64,000 nt of DNA, from the NCBI RefSeq assembly GCF_018968705.1, contig NZ_CP076668.1:3793001-3857000 (forward strand), given 5' to 3'. This document shows positions 8,012 through 17,037 of the stretch, piece after piece. Position 1 is the first letter of the stretch; each line of letters begins with the position of its first letter. The notes beneath the pieces are model-generated. The model worked only from the letters and a program-made list of their open reading frames with translations. It had not been told where the DNA came from and ran no database searches. The position numbers and the translations under genes were made by a program. Source of the stretch: Pseudomonas lijiangensis. Lineage in GTDB: Bacteria > Pseudomonadota > Gammaproteobacteria > Pseudomonadales > Pseudomonadaceae.

Positions 8012-8029
8012 TTTAACTGGTCGGTTAAA
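8012..8029. promoter_or_regulatory. Palindrome between divergent zapE-like and sulP genes
   Basis: TTTAAC-TGGTCG-GTTAAA, a perfect 6-bp inverted repeat, 78 bp upstream of the sulP start and about 80 bp upstream of the ATPase start. Its size and symmetry suit a dimeric repressor such as a TetR-family protein, but no such regulator is adjacent. Confidence 0.35.
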
Positions 8030-8106
8030 CGCATATTTCGTAACATCTGCCCCCTTCTTTTGTATGCCGACGGCTGTGACGCAGTACGTTCGCCCTCAGG
8101 TAAGTC

Positions 8107-9552
8107 ATGAAACCACTCCGTATCCGCACTGAAGTCCTGGCCGGACTCACCACTTCCTTTGCCCTGGTGCCCGAATGCATCGCCTTCGCCCTGGTGGCTC
8201 ACCTCAACCCGCTGATGGGTCTTTATGGCGCGTTCATCATCTGTACCCTGACCGCGTTGTTCGGCGGGCGTCCGGGCATGATTTCCGGTGCGGCGGGTTC
8301 CATGGCCGTGGTGATCGTGGCACTGGTGGTGCAGCACGGCGCGCAGTATCTGCTGGCTACCGTGGTGCTGGGCGGATTGATCATGATCGCCTTCGGCCTG
8401 CTGCGCCTGGGCAAGCTGGTGCGCATGGTGCCCTATTCGGTGATGCTCGGCTTCGTCAACGGCCTGGCGATTGTCATTGCACTGGCGCAAATGGAGCACT
8501 TCAAGAGCGGCGAAGCCTGGCTCAGCGGCAATGGCCTGTACCTGATGCTGGGGCTGGTTGCCCTGACCATGGCCATTGTCTACCTGCTGCCACTCCTGAC
8601 CCGTGCCGTACCACCCGCGCTGGTGGCGATTCTCAGTGTCGGCCTGCTGGTGTATCTGCTGGAACTTCCGACCCGCACCCTGGGCGATATGGCGCACATT
8701 GCCGGTGGCCTGCCGTCACTGGCCTTGCCCGATGTGCCCTGGAATATGGAAACCCTGCAGATCGTGATGCCCTATGCCGTGCTGATGGCGATCGTCGGCC
8801 TGCTGGAAACCCTGCTGACCCTGAACCTCACCGATGAAATCACCGAAACCCGTGGCCACTCCAACCGCGAGTGCATCGCCCTGGGCGCGGCCAATATGGC
8901 GTCCGGCTTCTGCGGCGGCATGGGCGGTTGCGCAATGATCGGCCAGACGGCCATCAACCTCAGTTCCGGCGGGCGTGGTCGACTGTCCGGCGTGGTGGCA
9001 GGCGTCATGATCCTGATGTTCGTGCTGTTCCTGTCGCCGCTGATCGAGCGCATTCCCCTGGCGGCGCTGGTGGGCGTGATGTTCGTGGTGTCCCAGCAGA
9101 CCTTTGCCTGGGCATCGCTGCGGGTGCTGCACAAGATCCCCATGAACGACATGCTGGCGATCATCGCCGTGACCATCGTCACCGTGCTCACCGATCTGGC
9201 AGCCGCCGTGGTGTTCGGCGTCATCATCGCCGCCCTCAACTTTGCCTGGCAGCAGGCCCGCGAGCTTTACGCCGACACGCATCTCGAACAGGACGGCAGC
9301 AAGCTCTACCTGATGCACGGCACCCTGTTCTTCGCGTCCACCGCGCGTTTTCTCAACCAGTTCGACCCGGCCAATGACCCGCAGCATGCAACCGTTGACT
9401 GCCGCCATCTGAACTTTGTCGACTACTCGGCCATTGCCGCGCTGAAAACCCTGCGCGAGCGCTACAGCAATGCCGGCAAACATCTGCGCGTGATCCACCT
9501 GTCAGAACGCTGCAAGAAACTGCTCAAGCGCGCCGGAGCCCACGACAGTTGA
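8107..9552 (+). CDS. SulP-family anion transporter with STAS domain
   Basis: 481 aa. It starts directly in the transport domain (VLAGLTTSFALVPECIAFA, the SulP signature near residues 8-30), has about 12 membrane helices, and ends in a STAS domain from about residue 390 (VDCRHLNFVDYSAIAALKTL). SulP proteins move sulfate, bicarbonate or dicarboxylates with H+ or Na+. Absence of a fused carbonic anhydrase and the short N-terminus do not settle which anion. Single gene, divergent from the ATPase and followed by the beta-lactamase gene. Confidence 0.85.
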   Translation: MKPLRIRTEVLAGLTTSFALVPECIAFALVAHLNPLMGLYGAFIICTLTALFGGRPGMISGAAGSMAVVIVALVVQHGAQYLLATVVLGGLIMIAFGLLRLGKLVRMVPYSVMLGFVNGLAIVIALAQMEHFKSGEAWLSGNGLYLMLGLVALTMAIVYLLPLLTRAVPPALVAILSVGLLVYLLELPTRTLGDMAHIAGGLPSLALPDVPWNMETLQIVMPYAVLMAIVGLLETLLTLNLTDEITETRGHSNRECIALGAANMASGFCGGMGGCAMIGQTAINLSSGGRGRLSGVVAGVMILMFVLFLSPLIERIPLAALVGVMFVVSQQTFAWASLRVLHKIPMNDMLAIIAVTIVTVLTDLAAAVVFGVIIAALNFAWQQARELYADTHLEQDGSKLYLMHGTLFFASTARFLNQFDPANDPQHATVDCRHLNFVDYSAIAALKTLRERYSNAGKHLRVIHLSERCKKLLKRAGAHDS

Positions 9553-9598
9553 GCGACCTGAAACATATAGGTCATATCTTGAGAAAGAACGTTTATTG

Positions 9599-9625
9599 AG
9601 ACCCTGCCTGTAAATGGTAGGGTCT
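9599..9625 (+). other. Hairpin in the ampC-type 5' region
   Basis: AGACCCTGCC-TGTAAAT-GGTAGGGTCT forms a 9-bp stem with one mismatch, 30 bases before the beta-lactamase start. No U-tract follows, so it is a poor terminator; it may be an mRNA leader element or a leftover terminator of the SulP gene. Confidence 0.35.
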
Positions 9626-9655
9626 GCTCCCTCAGCGAATACGAGGACGTTTCAC

Positions 9656-10819
9656 ATGCAATGGACCCCAACAGGTGTTGCCGCGGCATTGCTGCTCATG
9701 ATCGGCAGCACAGCCTTTGCTCAAGGCGAAGCACCGGCTCTGGACAAGACCGTGAATGCCGAAGTCCAGAGCCTCATGCAGCAGTACAGGATTCCGGGAA
9801 TGGCCATTGCCATCACCGACAATGGCCAGCAGCGCTTCTATGACTTCGGGGTGGCCTCCAGAGACAGCCAGGCAAAAGTCGGCAACGACACGCTGTTTGA
9901 ACTGGGCTCGCTCAGCAAGCTGTTCACCGTCACCCTCGCCACCTGGGCTCAAGCCAACGGCCAGCTTTCCCTGACCGACAACATCGACACTTATGTGCCC
10001 CAGTTGTACGCCAGCCGCCTGGGCAAGGTGCCGCTCTTTCATCTGGGCACCCATACCGCCGGAGGCTTTCCCCTGCAGTTTCCCGATGCGATACGGGACA
10101 ACGGGCAGATGATGAGTTACTTCAAGGCCTGGCAACCGCAATACCTGCCCGGCACCCATCGCAGCTACGCCAACCCCAGCATCGGCTTGCTGGGCATGAT
10201 CGCGGCCAGCAGCATGAAGCTGCCGTTCAATACAGCCATGGAGCAGCATCTGTTTCCGGCTCTCGGCATGACCAACAGCTACATCGATGTGCCCGCCAAT
10301 CGACAGTCCCGCTATGCACAGGGTTACAACAAGCAGGACGAGGCTGTCAGGCTCAACCCCGGCGTGCTGGCCGCCGAAGCCTATGGCATGAAGTCCGGCA
10401 GCGGTGACCTGATCCGCTTTGTCGAAGCGAACATGGGAATTGTGCAGACCGCGCCTGCGCTGCAACGGGCCCTCGCGGATACCCGGACCGGCTACTTCAA
10501 ATCAGGCCCGTTCACTCAGGACCTGATCTGGGAGCAGTACACACTTCCCGTCAAACTGGAAACGCTGCTCGCAGGCAACTCCAGCAAGATCGCCTACGAA
10601 ACCCAGACCGCTACCGCCTTGACCCCACCCTTGAAACCGCAGCAGGACGTGTGGATCAACAAGACCGGTTCGACCAATGGCTTTGGCGGATACGTGGCGT
10701 TTGTACCCGGCAAGAAGCTCGGCATCGTGATCCTGGCCAACAAGAACTACCCCAATGAAGAACGGGTTCGTCTGGCATATCGCATCCTTGAAGAACTGGG
10801 CTGCTGCTCGCCTGATTGA
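9656..10819 (+). CDS. ampC: Class C (AmpC-type) beta-lactamase
   Basis: 387 aa, Sec signal peptide with cleavage near residue 22 (STAFA-QG). The class C active-site set is present: SLSK at 85-88 (nucleophile Ser85), SYAN at about 177-180 (the YxN tyrosine), and KTG in WINKTGSTNGFGGY near the C-terminus. Length and GFPLQFPDAI segment fit AmpC. It acts in the periplasm on cephalosporins. No ampR gene is divergently adjacent, unlike in P. aeruginosa, so induction through the AmpR route would need a distant regulator. The start at 9656 begins the signal peptide; upstream in-frame codons do not. Confidence 0.9.
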   Translation: MQWTPTGVAAALLLMIGSTAFAQGEAPALDKTVNAEVQSLMQQYRIPGMAIAITDNGQQRFYDFGVASRDSQAKVGNDTLFELGSLSKLFTVTLATWAQANGQLSLTDNIDTYVPQLYASRLGKVPLFHLGTHTAGGFPLQFPDAIRDNGQMMSYFKAWQPQYLPGTHRSYANPSIGLLGMIAASSMKLPFNTAMEQHLFPALGMTNSYIDVPANRQSRYAQGYNKQDEAVRLNPGVLAAEAYGMKSGSGDLIRFVEANMGIVQTAPALQRALADTRTGYFKSGPFTQDLIWEQYTLPVKLETLLAGNSSKIAYETQTATALTPPLKPQQDVWINKTGSTNGFGGYVAFVPGKKLGIVILANKNYPNEERVRLAYRILEELGCCSPD

Positions 10820-10851
10820 ATGTGAGTGTGGGTGGCTGTATGGATGGCTGT

Positions 10852-10941
10852 GTGGGAGCGGATTCATCCGCGAAGACGTCATTGAAGATGATAAATATGT
10901 GTGGGATGCACCGGCCTCTTCGCGAATGAATTCGCTCCCAC
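10852..10941. repeat. REP pair (REPIN) downstream of ampC
   Basis: Two inverted REP arms, GTGGGAGCGGATTCATCCGC... at 10852-10874 and its near-complement at 10919-10941, separated by 44 bases. The pair can fold into a long hairpin in DNA or RNA. It occupies most of the 280-bp gap between ampC and the Fur box. Confidence 0.75.
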
Positions 10942-11015
10942 GGGCTATCGCTACCCCTACCTGAACCCAACCTGAACAGCATAGGCATCACCGGAAAAAC
11001 AACTGGCTCTCATTC

Positions 11016-11034
11016 GGGAATGAGTATCATTATG
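11016..11034. promoter_or_regulatory. Fur box upstream of the efe operon
   Basis: GGGAATGAGTATCATTATG matches 14 of 19 positions of the Fur consensus GATAATGATAATCATTATC, including the central ATCATTAT run. It is 68 bp upstream of the permease start, a standard place for iron repression. Confidence 0.7.
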
Positions 11035-11101
11035 TTACTTATTGTTTCAGCCAAACAGCTTGCTGAAACACCTCACCCCGAAGCCTTTACCCCGGTGAAC
11101 C

Positions 11102-11950
11102 ATGCTTGTTCCGTTTTTGATCATGCTGCGCGAAGGTATTGAAGCCGCGCTTATCGTTGGCATCATCGCCAGTTACCTGAAACAGACCGGCCGCGGCGAG
11201 TGGATGCCTGCGGTGTGGATCGGTGTATTCCTCGCCGCAGCCCTGGCCCTGTTCGTCGGCGGTGGTCTTGAGCTGATGAGCGCCGAGTTCCCACAAAAGC
11301 AGCAGGAGCTGTTCGAGGGCATTGTCGGTCTGGTGGCCGTGGGTATCCTCAGCTCCATGGTGTTCTGGATGCGCAAGGTGGCCCGCTCCATCAAGCACGC
11401 CCTGCATGCCTCCCTGGACGCCGCCCTCGCCGGCTCGAAAAACCAGACGTACGCCCTGATCGCCATGGTGTTCTTCGCCGTGGCCCGGGAAGGTCTGGAA
11501 ACCGTTTTCTTCCTGCTCGCCGTCTTCCAGCAAAGCGAAGGCTCCAGCGCGCCCCTCGGCGCCCTGCTCGGCCTGCTGCTGGCCATCGGTTTCGGCGTGG
11601 CGATCTACAGCGGCAGCATGCGTCTGAACCTGAGCCTGTTCTTCCGCTGGACCGGGTTGTTCATCCTCGTGGTAGCCGCCGGGATTCTGTCCAACTCCGT
11701 GCAGGCACTGCATGAAGCCGGCGTGTGGAATCACTTGCAGGATGTGGTCATCGACTTCAGCGCAACCCTGCCGATGGATGGCCCGCTCGGCTCGGTGCTG
11801 GCCGGCATGTTCGGTTATCAGGATGCACCGACCGTCAGCACCCTGAGCGCTTACCTGATCTACCTGATCGGTGCGCTGGTGCTGTTTTTCCTGCCCCATA
11901 CCCCGGCAGAAAAACAGCAGCCCTCACCCACTTCCGTCACAAACGAATAA
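11102..11950 (+). CDS. efeU: FTR1-family iron permease EfeU
   Basis: 282 aa, seven predicted membrane helices. Both REGxE iron-channel motifs are present: MLREGIEAALIVG at the N-terminus and AREGLETVFFLL near residue 125. In the EfeUOB system this inner-membrane channel takes up iron delivered through the periplasmic partners. First gene of a four-gene operon; the next start is 8 bases after its stop. A Fur box precedes it. Confidence 0.92.
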   Translation: MLVPFLIMLREGIEAALIVGIIASYLKQTGRGEWMPAVWIGVFLAAALALFVGGGLELMSAEFPQKQQELFEGIVGLVAVGILSSMVFWMRKVARSIKHALHASLDAALAGSKNQTYALIAMVFFAVAREGLETVFFLLAVFQQSEGSSAPLGALLGLLLAIGFGVAIYSGSMRLNLSLFFRWTGLFILVVAAGILSNSVQALHEAGVWNHLQDVVIDFSATLPMDGPLGSVLAGMFGYQDAPTVSTLSAYLIYLIGALVLFFLPHTPAEKQQPSPTSVTNE

Positions 11951-11958
11951 GGGCCTAC

Positions 11959-13167
11959 ATGTCGAACCCTTCCTCTGAGCTTTCCGGGAAAGCCAGGCCT
12001 CCCCGTGCCTTGCGACTGGCAGTCGCCGGCTCCGTGATCCTGATGGTCGCTGCCGGTGGCCTGTTCTACTACGCCTCCCAGGTGGCCTCGAAAAAACGGG
12101 CTGCCAACAGCGGCAATGAAACCGTGGTCAACATCCACGCCCACAACTGCGAACCCAACGCGCTGACCGTGCCTGCCGGCAAGAACGCCTTCCGTATCGT
12201 CAACCGCTCCGAACGCGCCGTGGAATGGGAAATCCTCGACGGCGTGCTGGTGGTGGAAGAACGGGAAAACATTGCGCCGGGCCTGAGCCAGGTGATCAAC
12301 GCCAACCTGCAGCCCGGCGACTACGCCATCACCTGCGGCCTGCTGAGCAACCCGCGAGGCACCTTGCATGTCACCCCGACCGCCGAGTCCGAGGCCCGTG
12401 CCAAGGCGCGTCCTTCCATGGTTGCGTTTATCGGCCCGCTGTCCGAATACCGCGTGTACCTGAGCCAGCAAAGCTCGGCACTGATCAAGGCCGTCACCAC
12501 CTTGCAGCAGGCCATCGAAGCCGGTGACCTGAACGCAGCACAAGCCGCCTACACCCCGGCCCGCACGCTGTATCAGCGCATTGCCCCAGCCTCGCAGCGC
12601 CTGGCCGAACTGGACAACGCCATCAACGCACGCGCCGATTACTACGAAAAACGCGAGCAGGACCCTGGCTTCAGCGGCTTCCATCGCATCGAGTACGGGC
12701 TGTTCGAAAAACGCAGCACCGAAGGCCTGACTCCCGTGGCGCAGCGTCTGCAAACCGATGTTGCCAGCCTCAAGCAGCAACTGCTGGCGCAAACCCTGGC
12801 CCCCGAGCAACTGGCCGATATCGTCGCCCGCAACATGAACAGTCTGGCCGAGGTGCGCAGCAAGGGCGAAGAAGAGCGCTACAGCCACAGCGACCTCAAT
12901 GGTTTCGCCGCCAACCTGGAAGGCACGCGCAAGGTCATCGACCTGCTGCGTCCGCTGCTGGCCAAGAGCGCAGGCGCTCTGCTGCAAACCCTCGACAGCA
13001 CGTCGGGCGCCCTGGATGAACAACTCAAGGCGCTGAAAACCGACAACGGCTACCGCCCTTACGATCAGGTCGATGCAGCGCAGCGTCAGGCCATCGCCGA
13101 CAAGGCCAAGGCCCTTGCCGATGCGCTGCACGGAATCGACTCGGCCCTCGGCCTCTCCGACCTCTGA
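11959..13167 (+). CDS. efeO: EfeO: cupredoxin-like plus imelysin (M75) iron-uptake protein
   Basis: 402 aa. An N-terminal membrane anchor or signal (about residues 18-38), a cupredoxin-like domain (about 45-135, with HAHNCEPNALTVPAGKNAF and ITCGL as probable ligand loops), then an imelysin/M75 domain with the conserved GFHRIEYGLF motif (GxHxxE). In E. coli EfeO this two-domain protein binds iron in the periplasm and passes it to EfeU. The ATG at 11959 was chosen since it starts just after efeU; upstream in-frame codons overlap efeU. Followed after 13 bases by efeB. Confidence 0.9.
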   Translation: MSNPSSELSGKARPPRALRLAVAGSVILMVAAGGLFYYASQVASKKRAANSGNETVVNIHAHNCEPNALTVPAGKNAFRIVNRSERAVEWEILDGVLVVEERENIAPGLSQVINANLQPGDYAITCGLLSNPRGTLHVTPTAESEARAKARPSMVAFIGPLSEYRVYLSQQSSALIKAVTTLQQAIEAGDLNAAQAAYTPARTLYQRIAPASQRLAELDNAINARADYYEKREQDPGFSGFHRIEYGLFEKRSTEGLTPVAQRLQTDVASLKQQLLAQTLAPEQLADIVARNMNSLAEVRSKGEEERYSHSDLNGFAANLEGTRKVIDLLRPLLAKSAGALLQTLDSTSGALDEQLKALKTDNGYRPYDQVDAAQRQAIADKAKALADALHGIDSALGLSDL

Positions 13168-13180
13168 CTGATGTGAACAA

Positions 13181-14500
13181 GTGACTACGATGAAAAACCC
13201 GGAATCCGATAACGCCCCCCACTCCCTTCAGCGCCGCCGTGTTCTGCTGGGGCTGGGTGCCGCCGGTGCCGCACTGGCAGGCAGCAGCCTGAGCGGCAAC
13301 GCCCTGGCCGCCGCCACCGCCCAGGTCACCGAAGCACCCAACAGCGACAAGACCCAGGACCACAATGCGTTCCATGGCATCCACCAGAGCGGCATCGTCA
13401 ACCCGCGTCCGGCTGCGGGCATGATGGTCGCCTTCGATGTGCTGGCTGCCGACCGTGAAGACCTGGAGCGCATGTTCCGCACCCTCAACGAGCGCATCGC
13501 CTTCCTGATGACCGGCGGTCCGGTGGCTGAGGTCGATCCGAAACTGCCGCCGCTGGACTCGGGCATCCTTGGCCCGGTGGTCACACCCGACAACCTGACC
13601 ATCACCGTGTCGGTGGGCGAGTCGCTGTTCGACGAGCGCTTTGGCCTGACTGCCGTCAAACCCAAGCGCCTGAGCCGCATGACGGGTTTCCCCAACGATG
13701 CGCTGGAAGCCAGCAGTTGCCACGGCGACTTGAGCATCCAGTTCTGCTCCAACACCCCGGACACCAACATTCACGCCCTGCGCGATATCGTCAAGAACCT
13801 GCCGGACCTGCTGCTGGTGCGCTGGAAGCAGGAAGGCACGGTGCCGGCCCAGGCCCCCAGGAAGCCGGGACAGCCTGCGGAAAGTGCGCGCAACTTCCTG
13901 GGTTTCCGTGACGGCTCGGCCAACCCGGATTCCAACAACCAGAAGACCATGAACGAGCTGGTCTGGGTCCAGCCCGGCAGCGACGAACCCGCCTGGGCCG
14001 CCAACGGCAGCTATCAGGCGGTGCGGATCATCCGCAACTTCGTCGAGCGCTGGGACCGCACGCCCTTGCAGGAACAGGAATCCATCTTTGGCCGCACCAA
14101 GAGCACCGGCGCGCCCATGGACGGCAAAGTGGAAAGCGATGTGCCGAATTATGCCGCCGACCCCCATGGCAAGAAGACCCGCATGGACTCGCACATTCGC
14201 CTGGCCAACCCGCGCACGCCGGAAACCCAGCGCAACCTGATCCTGCGTCGTCCGTTCAACTACTCCAACGGCGTCAACAAGAACGGCCAGCTCGACATGG
14301 GTCTGCTGTTCATCTGCTACCAGAGCGATCTGGAAAAAGGCTTCATCACCGTGCAGACCCGCCTCAACGGCGAGCCGCTGGAGGAATACCTCAAGCCGTT
14401 CGGCGGTGGCTATTTCTTCACCCTGCCGGGCGTGACCAGCGACAAGGATTTTATCGGCCGCTCATTGCTGGCCGCCGCAGCAACTGCCAAAACCGCATGA
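13181..14500 (+). CDS. efeB: EfeB deferrochelatase, Tat-exported DyP-type peroxidase
   Basis: 439 aa from the GTG at 13181; an ATG at 13190 would remove three residues and neither has a strong ribosome-binding site. A twin-arginine signal ([12 protein letters not shown], cut near residue 44) sends the folded haem protein to the periplasm. The DyP signature GFRDGSANP is at 241-249 (catalytic Asp) and the probable proximal haem ligand His is near 338 (DSHIRLANP). EfeB is thought to oxidise ferrous iron or release iron from haem for EfeO/EfeU. Third gene of the operon. Confidence 0.92.
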   Translation: MTTMKNPESDNAPHSLQRRRVLLGLGAAGAALAGSSLSGNALAAATAQVTEAPNSDKTQDHNAFHGIHQSGIVNPRPAAGMMVAFDVLAADREDLERMFRTLNERIAFLMTGGPVAEVDPKLPPLDSGILGPVVTPDNLTITVSVGESLFDERFGLTAVKPKRLSRMTGFPNDALEASSCHGDLSIQFCSNTPDTNIHALRDIVKNLPDLLLVRWKQEGTVPAQAPRKPGQPAESARNFLGFRDGSANPDSNNQKTMNELVWVQPGSDEPAWAANGSYQAVRIIRNFVERWDRTPLQEQESIFGRTKSTGAPMDGKVESDVPNYAADPHGKKTRMDSHIRLANPRTPETQRNLILRRPFNYSNGVNKNGQLDMGLLFICYQSDLEKGFITVQTRLNGEPLEEYLKPFGGGYFFTLPGVTSDKDFIGRSLLAAAATAKTA

Positions 14501-14529
14501 CCTTCAATCACCTGACCCGGAAGACAACC

Positions 14530-15354
14530 ATGAAAAAAACGCCTCTGGCCTTGCTGCTGACCCTTGGACTGCTTCAGACCCCACTGGCCGCGTTCGCTGC
14601 CACGGCGCCGCTGGACCTGGTCGGCCCGGTTTCGGACTACAAAATCTACGTCACCGAAAACATCGATGAGCTGGTCAGCCACACCAAAGAGTTCACCGAT
14701 GCGGTCAAGAAAGGCGACATCGCCACGGCCAAGAAGCTGTACGCGCCGACGCGGGTCTACTACGAATCGGTAGAGCCGATTGCCGAGCTGTTCAGTGACC
14801 TGGATGCGTCCATCGACTCACGTGTGGACGATCACGAGCAAGGTGTCGAAGCCGAAGACTTCACCGGTTTCCATCGTCTGGAATATGCCCTGTTCTCGAA
14901 GAACACCACCCAGGATCAGGGCCCGATTGCCGACAAGCTGATGGCCGACGTGAACGACCTGCAAGCCCGCGTGGCCGACCTGACCTTCCCGCCCGAGAAA
15001 GTCGTCGGTGGCGCTGCTGCCCTGCTGGAAGAAGTCGCCGCCACCAAAGTTTCCGGCGAAGAGGACCGCTACAGCCATACCGACCTGTATGACTTCCAGG
15101 GCAACATCGACGGCGCGAAGAAAATCGTCGACCTGTTCCGTCCGCAGATCGAGAAACAGGACAAGGCCTTCGCCACCAAGGTCGACAAGAACTTCGCCAC
15201 CGTGGACAAGATCCTGGCCAAGTACAAGACCAGGGATGGCGGCTTCGAAACTTACGACAAAGTGAAGGAAAACGACCGCAAGGCCCTGGTCGGCCCGGTC
15301 AATACACTGGCCGAAGACCTGTCCACCTTGCGCGGGAAACTGGGGTTGAATTAA
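14530..15354 (+). CDS. Second EfeO-like imelysin-only protein (EfeM type)
   Basis: 274 aa, Sec signal cleaved near residue 25 (PLAAFA-AT). Only the imelysin/M75 domain is present, with the [10 protein letters not shown] motif and a lysine-rich C-terminal part; the cupredoxin domain of EfeO is missing. Such short proteins are called EfeM. It is 29 bases after efeB and clearly the last gene of the operon, so this system has both a cupredoxin-bearing and a cupredoxin-less M75 protein. It is followed by a REP pair that probably ends transcription. Confidence 0.85.
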   Translation: MKKTPLALLLTLGLLQTPLAAFAATAPLDLVGPVSDYKIYVTENIDELVSHTKEFTDAVKKGDIATAKKLYAPTRVYYESVEPIAELFSDLDASIDSRVDDHEQGVEAEDFTGFHRLEYALFSKNTTQDQGPIADKLMADVNDLQARVADLTFPPEKVVGGAAALLEEVAATKVSGEEDRYSHTDLYDFQGNIDGAKKIVDLFRPQIEKQDKAFATKVDKNFATVDKILAKYKTRDGGFETYDKVKENDRKALVGPVNTLAEDLSTLRGKLGLN

Positions 15355-15366
15355 CTCTTGGCCTTG

Positions 15367-15430
15367 TTCGCGGATGAATCCGCTCCCACAGGGATTTGTG
15401 TCATCCCGTGGGAGCGGATTTATCCGCGAA
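15367..15430. repeat. REP pair between convergent genes
   Basis: TTCGCGGATGAATCCGCTCC... at 15367-15389 and its inverted partner at 15408-15430, 18 bases apart. The hairpin lies between the last efe gene and the convergent molybdoenzyme gene and may stop both transcripts. Confidence 0.75.
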
Positions 15431-15445
15431 AACCCCAGCACCTCA

Positions 15446-16216
15446 TCAAATCCCGCTGAACCAGTTATACCCCTGATCCTCCCAATACCCGCCCGGATTT
15501 TCGTTGCTCACGAATATCTCGACGATATGCTTGGGGTTCTTGAAGCCCAGCTTGGTGGGTACCCGTACCCGCAGCGGGTAGCCGTAATCAGGCGGCAAGG
15601 CGACATCGCCGAAGTCCAGGGCCAGCAAGGTCTGTGGATGCAGGGCCGTGGGCATGTCCAGGCTTGAGTAGTAGCGGTCGGCGCATTTGAACCCGACGAA
15701 ACGCGCCGTGGTGTCCGCACCGATATATTCCAGAAAGGTCTTGAGCGGCACACCGCCCCACTGCCCTATTGCGCTCCAGCCTTCGATGCAGATCAACCGC
15801 GTGATATCCGTGCGCTGCGGCAACTTGCGCAAGGCTTCGAGGGTCCATGACTGCTTGTCGCGCACCAGCCCCGAAACCGCCAGCCGATAGTCGGACAGCT
15901 CAACTTCGGGCACGTTGTATTCCGGGTAGAACGCATTGAACGGGAACGGGTTGGTGATCTGCGCCTTGCTGTAGGTCGGTGCCAGTTTCTGGCCACTGAA
16001 CAGCCAGGCCTGAACCCGGTCGTTCCAGCGCGACATGGCCCACAGCGCTCGGTCCACCTGATCGCCGTCCTGCAGATTACAGCCGGTCAGCATCGACATG
16101 GCACCCACGGTCAGCCCGGCACGCAGGAACGAGCGGCGCTGGATATCCACCAGTTGCTGTTGTTGTGCAGGCTCCAGACGGATGCGCTGGGTGATGCGTT
16201 TACGAGGTTCATTCAT
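15446..16216 (-). CDS. Molybdopterin-dependent oxidoreductase (MsrP/YedY-like)
   Basis: 256 aa, sulfite-oxidase fold. The Mo-coordinating cysteine is in the typical ICIEGWSAIGQW segment (Cys143). An N-terminal RRSFLRAG resembles a Tat motif and a TGC at 44-46 could be a lipobox. It is smaller than MsrP (334 aa), so methionine-sulfoxide reduction is possible but unproven. Its start overlaps the stop of the upstream cytochrome gene by 8 bases, so the pair is translated together and the cytochrome should donate electrons. Close to a metal-type two-component system, as MsrPQ is to HprSR in E. coli. Confidence 0.82.
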   Translation of the reverse strand: MNEPRKRITQRIRLEPAQQQQLVDIQRRSFLRAGLTVGAMSMLTGCNLQDGDQVDRALWAMSRWNDRVQAWLFSGQKLAPTYSKAQITNPFPFNAFYPEYNVPEVELSDYRLAVSGLVRDKQSWTLEALRKLPQRTDITRLICIEGWSAIGQWGGVPLKTFLEYIGADTTARFVGFKCADRYYSSLDMPTALHPQTLLALDFGDVALPPDYGYPLRVRVPTKLGFKNPKHIVEIFVSNENPGGYWEDQGYNWFSGI

Positions 16217-16832
16217 GGCCGGGGTTTCCGTGTTCAGCCGGCAGACGCCCGCCAGTAATCATGGGCAACAAGGTGCGCGGGACCAGCACGACCAGTGCCA
16301 GGTGAACGATGACAAATGCGCCGATGGCCGACATCGCGCCGAAATGCACCCAGCGGGCAGCGTCGTAGCCGCCCATCAGGCTGGCCAGTTCCTGAAACTG
16401 CACCGGTTTCCACATCGCCAGCCCGGACAGCACGATCAATACGCCCATGGCCAGCACCAGCCAGTACATCAGGCGCTGGACGGCGTTGTAACGCCCCTTG
16501 ATATGGGCCAGACGAAAGCGCAAGGCATCGACGATATCGCGCTTCACCTCGGCAGGACGTACCGGCAGCAGGTCGCGCTTGAAGTGGCGACTGAACACGC
16601 CATACAGCACATAAACCAGGCCATTGATCACCAGCAGCCACATCACTGCAAAGTGCCAGGCAATCGAACCGCCCAGCCAGCCGCCAAGGGTGAGCGATTT
16701 GGGAAAGGTAAAAGCCATCAGCGGCGCAGCGTTGTAAATCCCCCAACCGCTCATGAACATGCAGACCATGCCCACCGCATTGACCCAATGGGTCAGCCGC
16801 ACCGGCCAGGGATGAATGGGACGGGTTTTCAT
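16209..16832 (-). CDS. Cytochrome b561-family membrane electron donor
   Basis: 207 aa, four main membrane helices. Histidines placed as haem ligands are seen in helix 1 (HPWPVRLTHWVNAVG), helix 2 (AWHFAVMWLL) and helix 4 (WVHFGAMSAIGAFVIVHLA). This matches the Ni/Fe-hydrogenase b-type or b561 family that pairs with periplasmic molybdoenzymes. It overlaps the oxidoreductase start. The ATG at 16832 is used; the 14-residue extension upstream is poor in hydrophobicity and has no ribosome-binding site. Probably takes electrons from quinol or a flavin reductase. Confidence 0.82.
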   Translation of the reverse strand: MKTRPIHPWPVRLTHWVNAVGMVCMFMSGWGIYNAAPLMAFTFPKSLTLGGWLGGSIAWHFAVMWLLVINGLVYVLYGVFSRHFKRDLLPVRPAEVKRDIVDALRFRLAHIKGRYNAVQRLMYWLVLAMGVLIVLSGLAMWKPVQFQELASLMGGYDAARWVHFGAMSAIGAFVIVHLALVVLVPRTLLPMITGGRLPAEHGNPGHE

Positions 16833-16899
16833 GATTGTTCTCTCAGAAGTTAACCGAGCGCGGGCTGATTTCAAAAAGCAGGTGGCTGGGCCACAGTCC

Positions 16900-17006
16900 G
16901 TGGGAGGGGCCTTGGCCGCGACAGCTTCAGTTCAGGCGCTGAAAATGTGTTGCCTGTAAGCAGGTCGTCGCGGCCAAGGCCCCTCCCACAAGTGACTTCA
17001 TATGCC
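16900..17006. repeat. REPIN, long direct repeat copy 1
   Basis: Inverted arms GTGGGAGGGGCCTTGGCCGC... (16900-16922) and complement (16967-16989) around a 44-base spacer. The whole unit plus about 17 flanking bases recurs nearly unchanged and in the same orientation at 20966-21073. Confidence 0.8.
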
Positions 17007-17037
17007 TTGACTGATCGGCACTCACTCCATGTATCAA

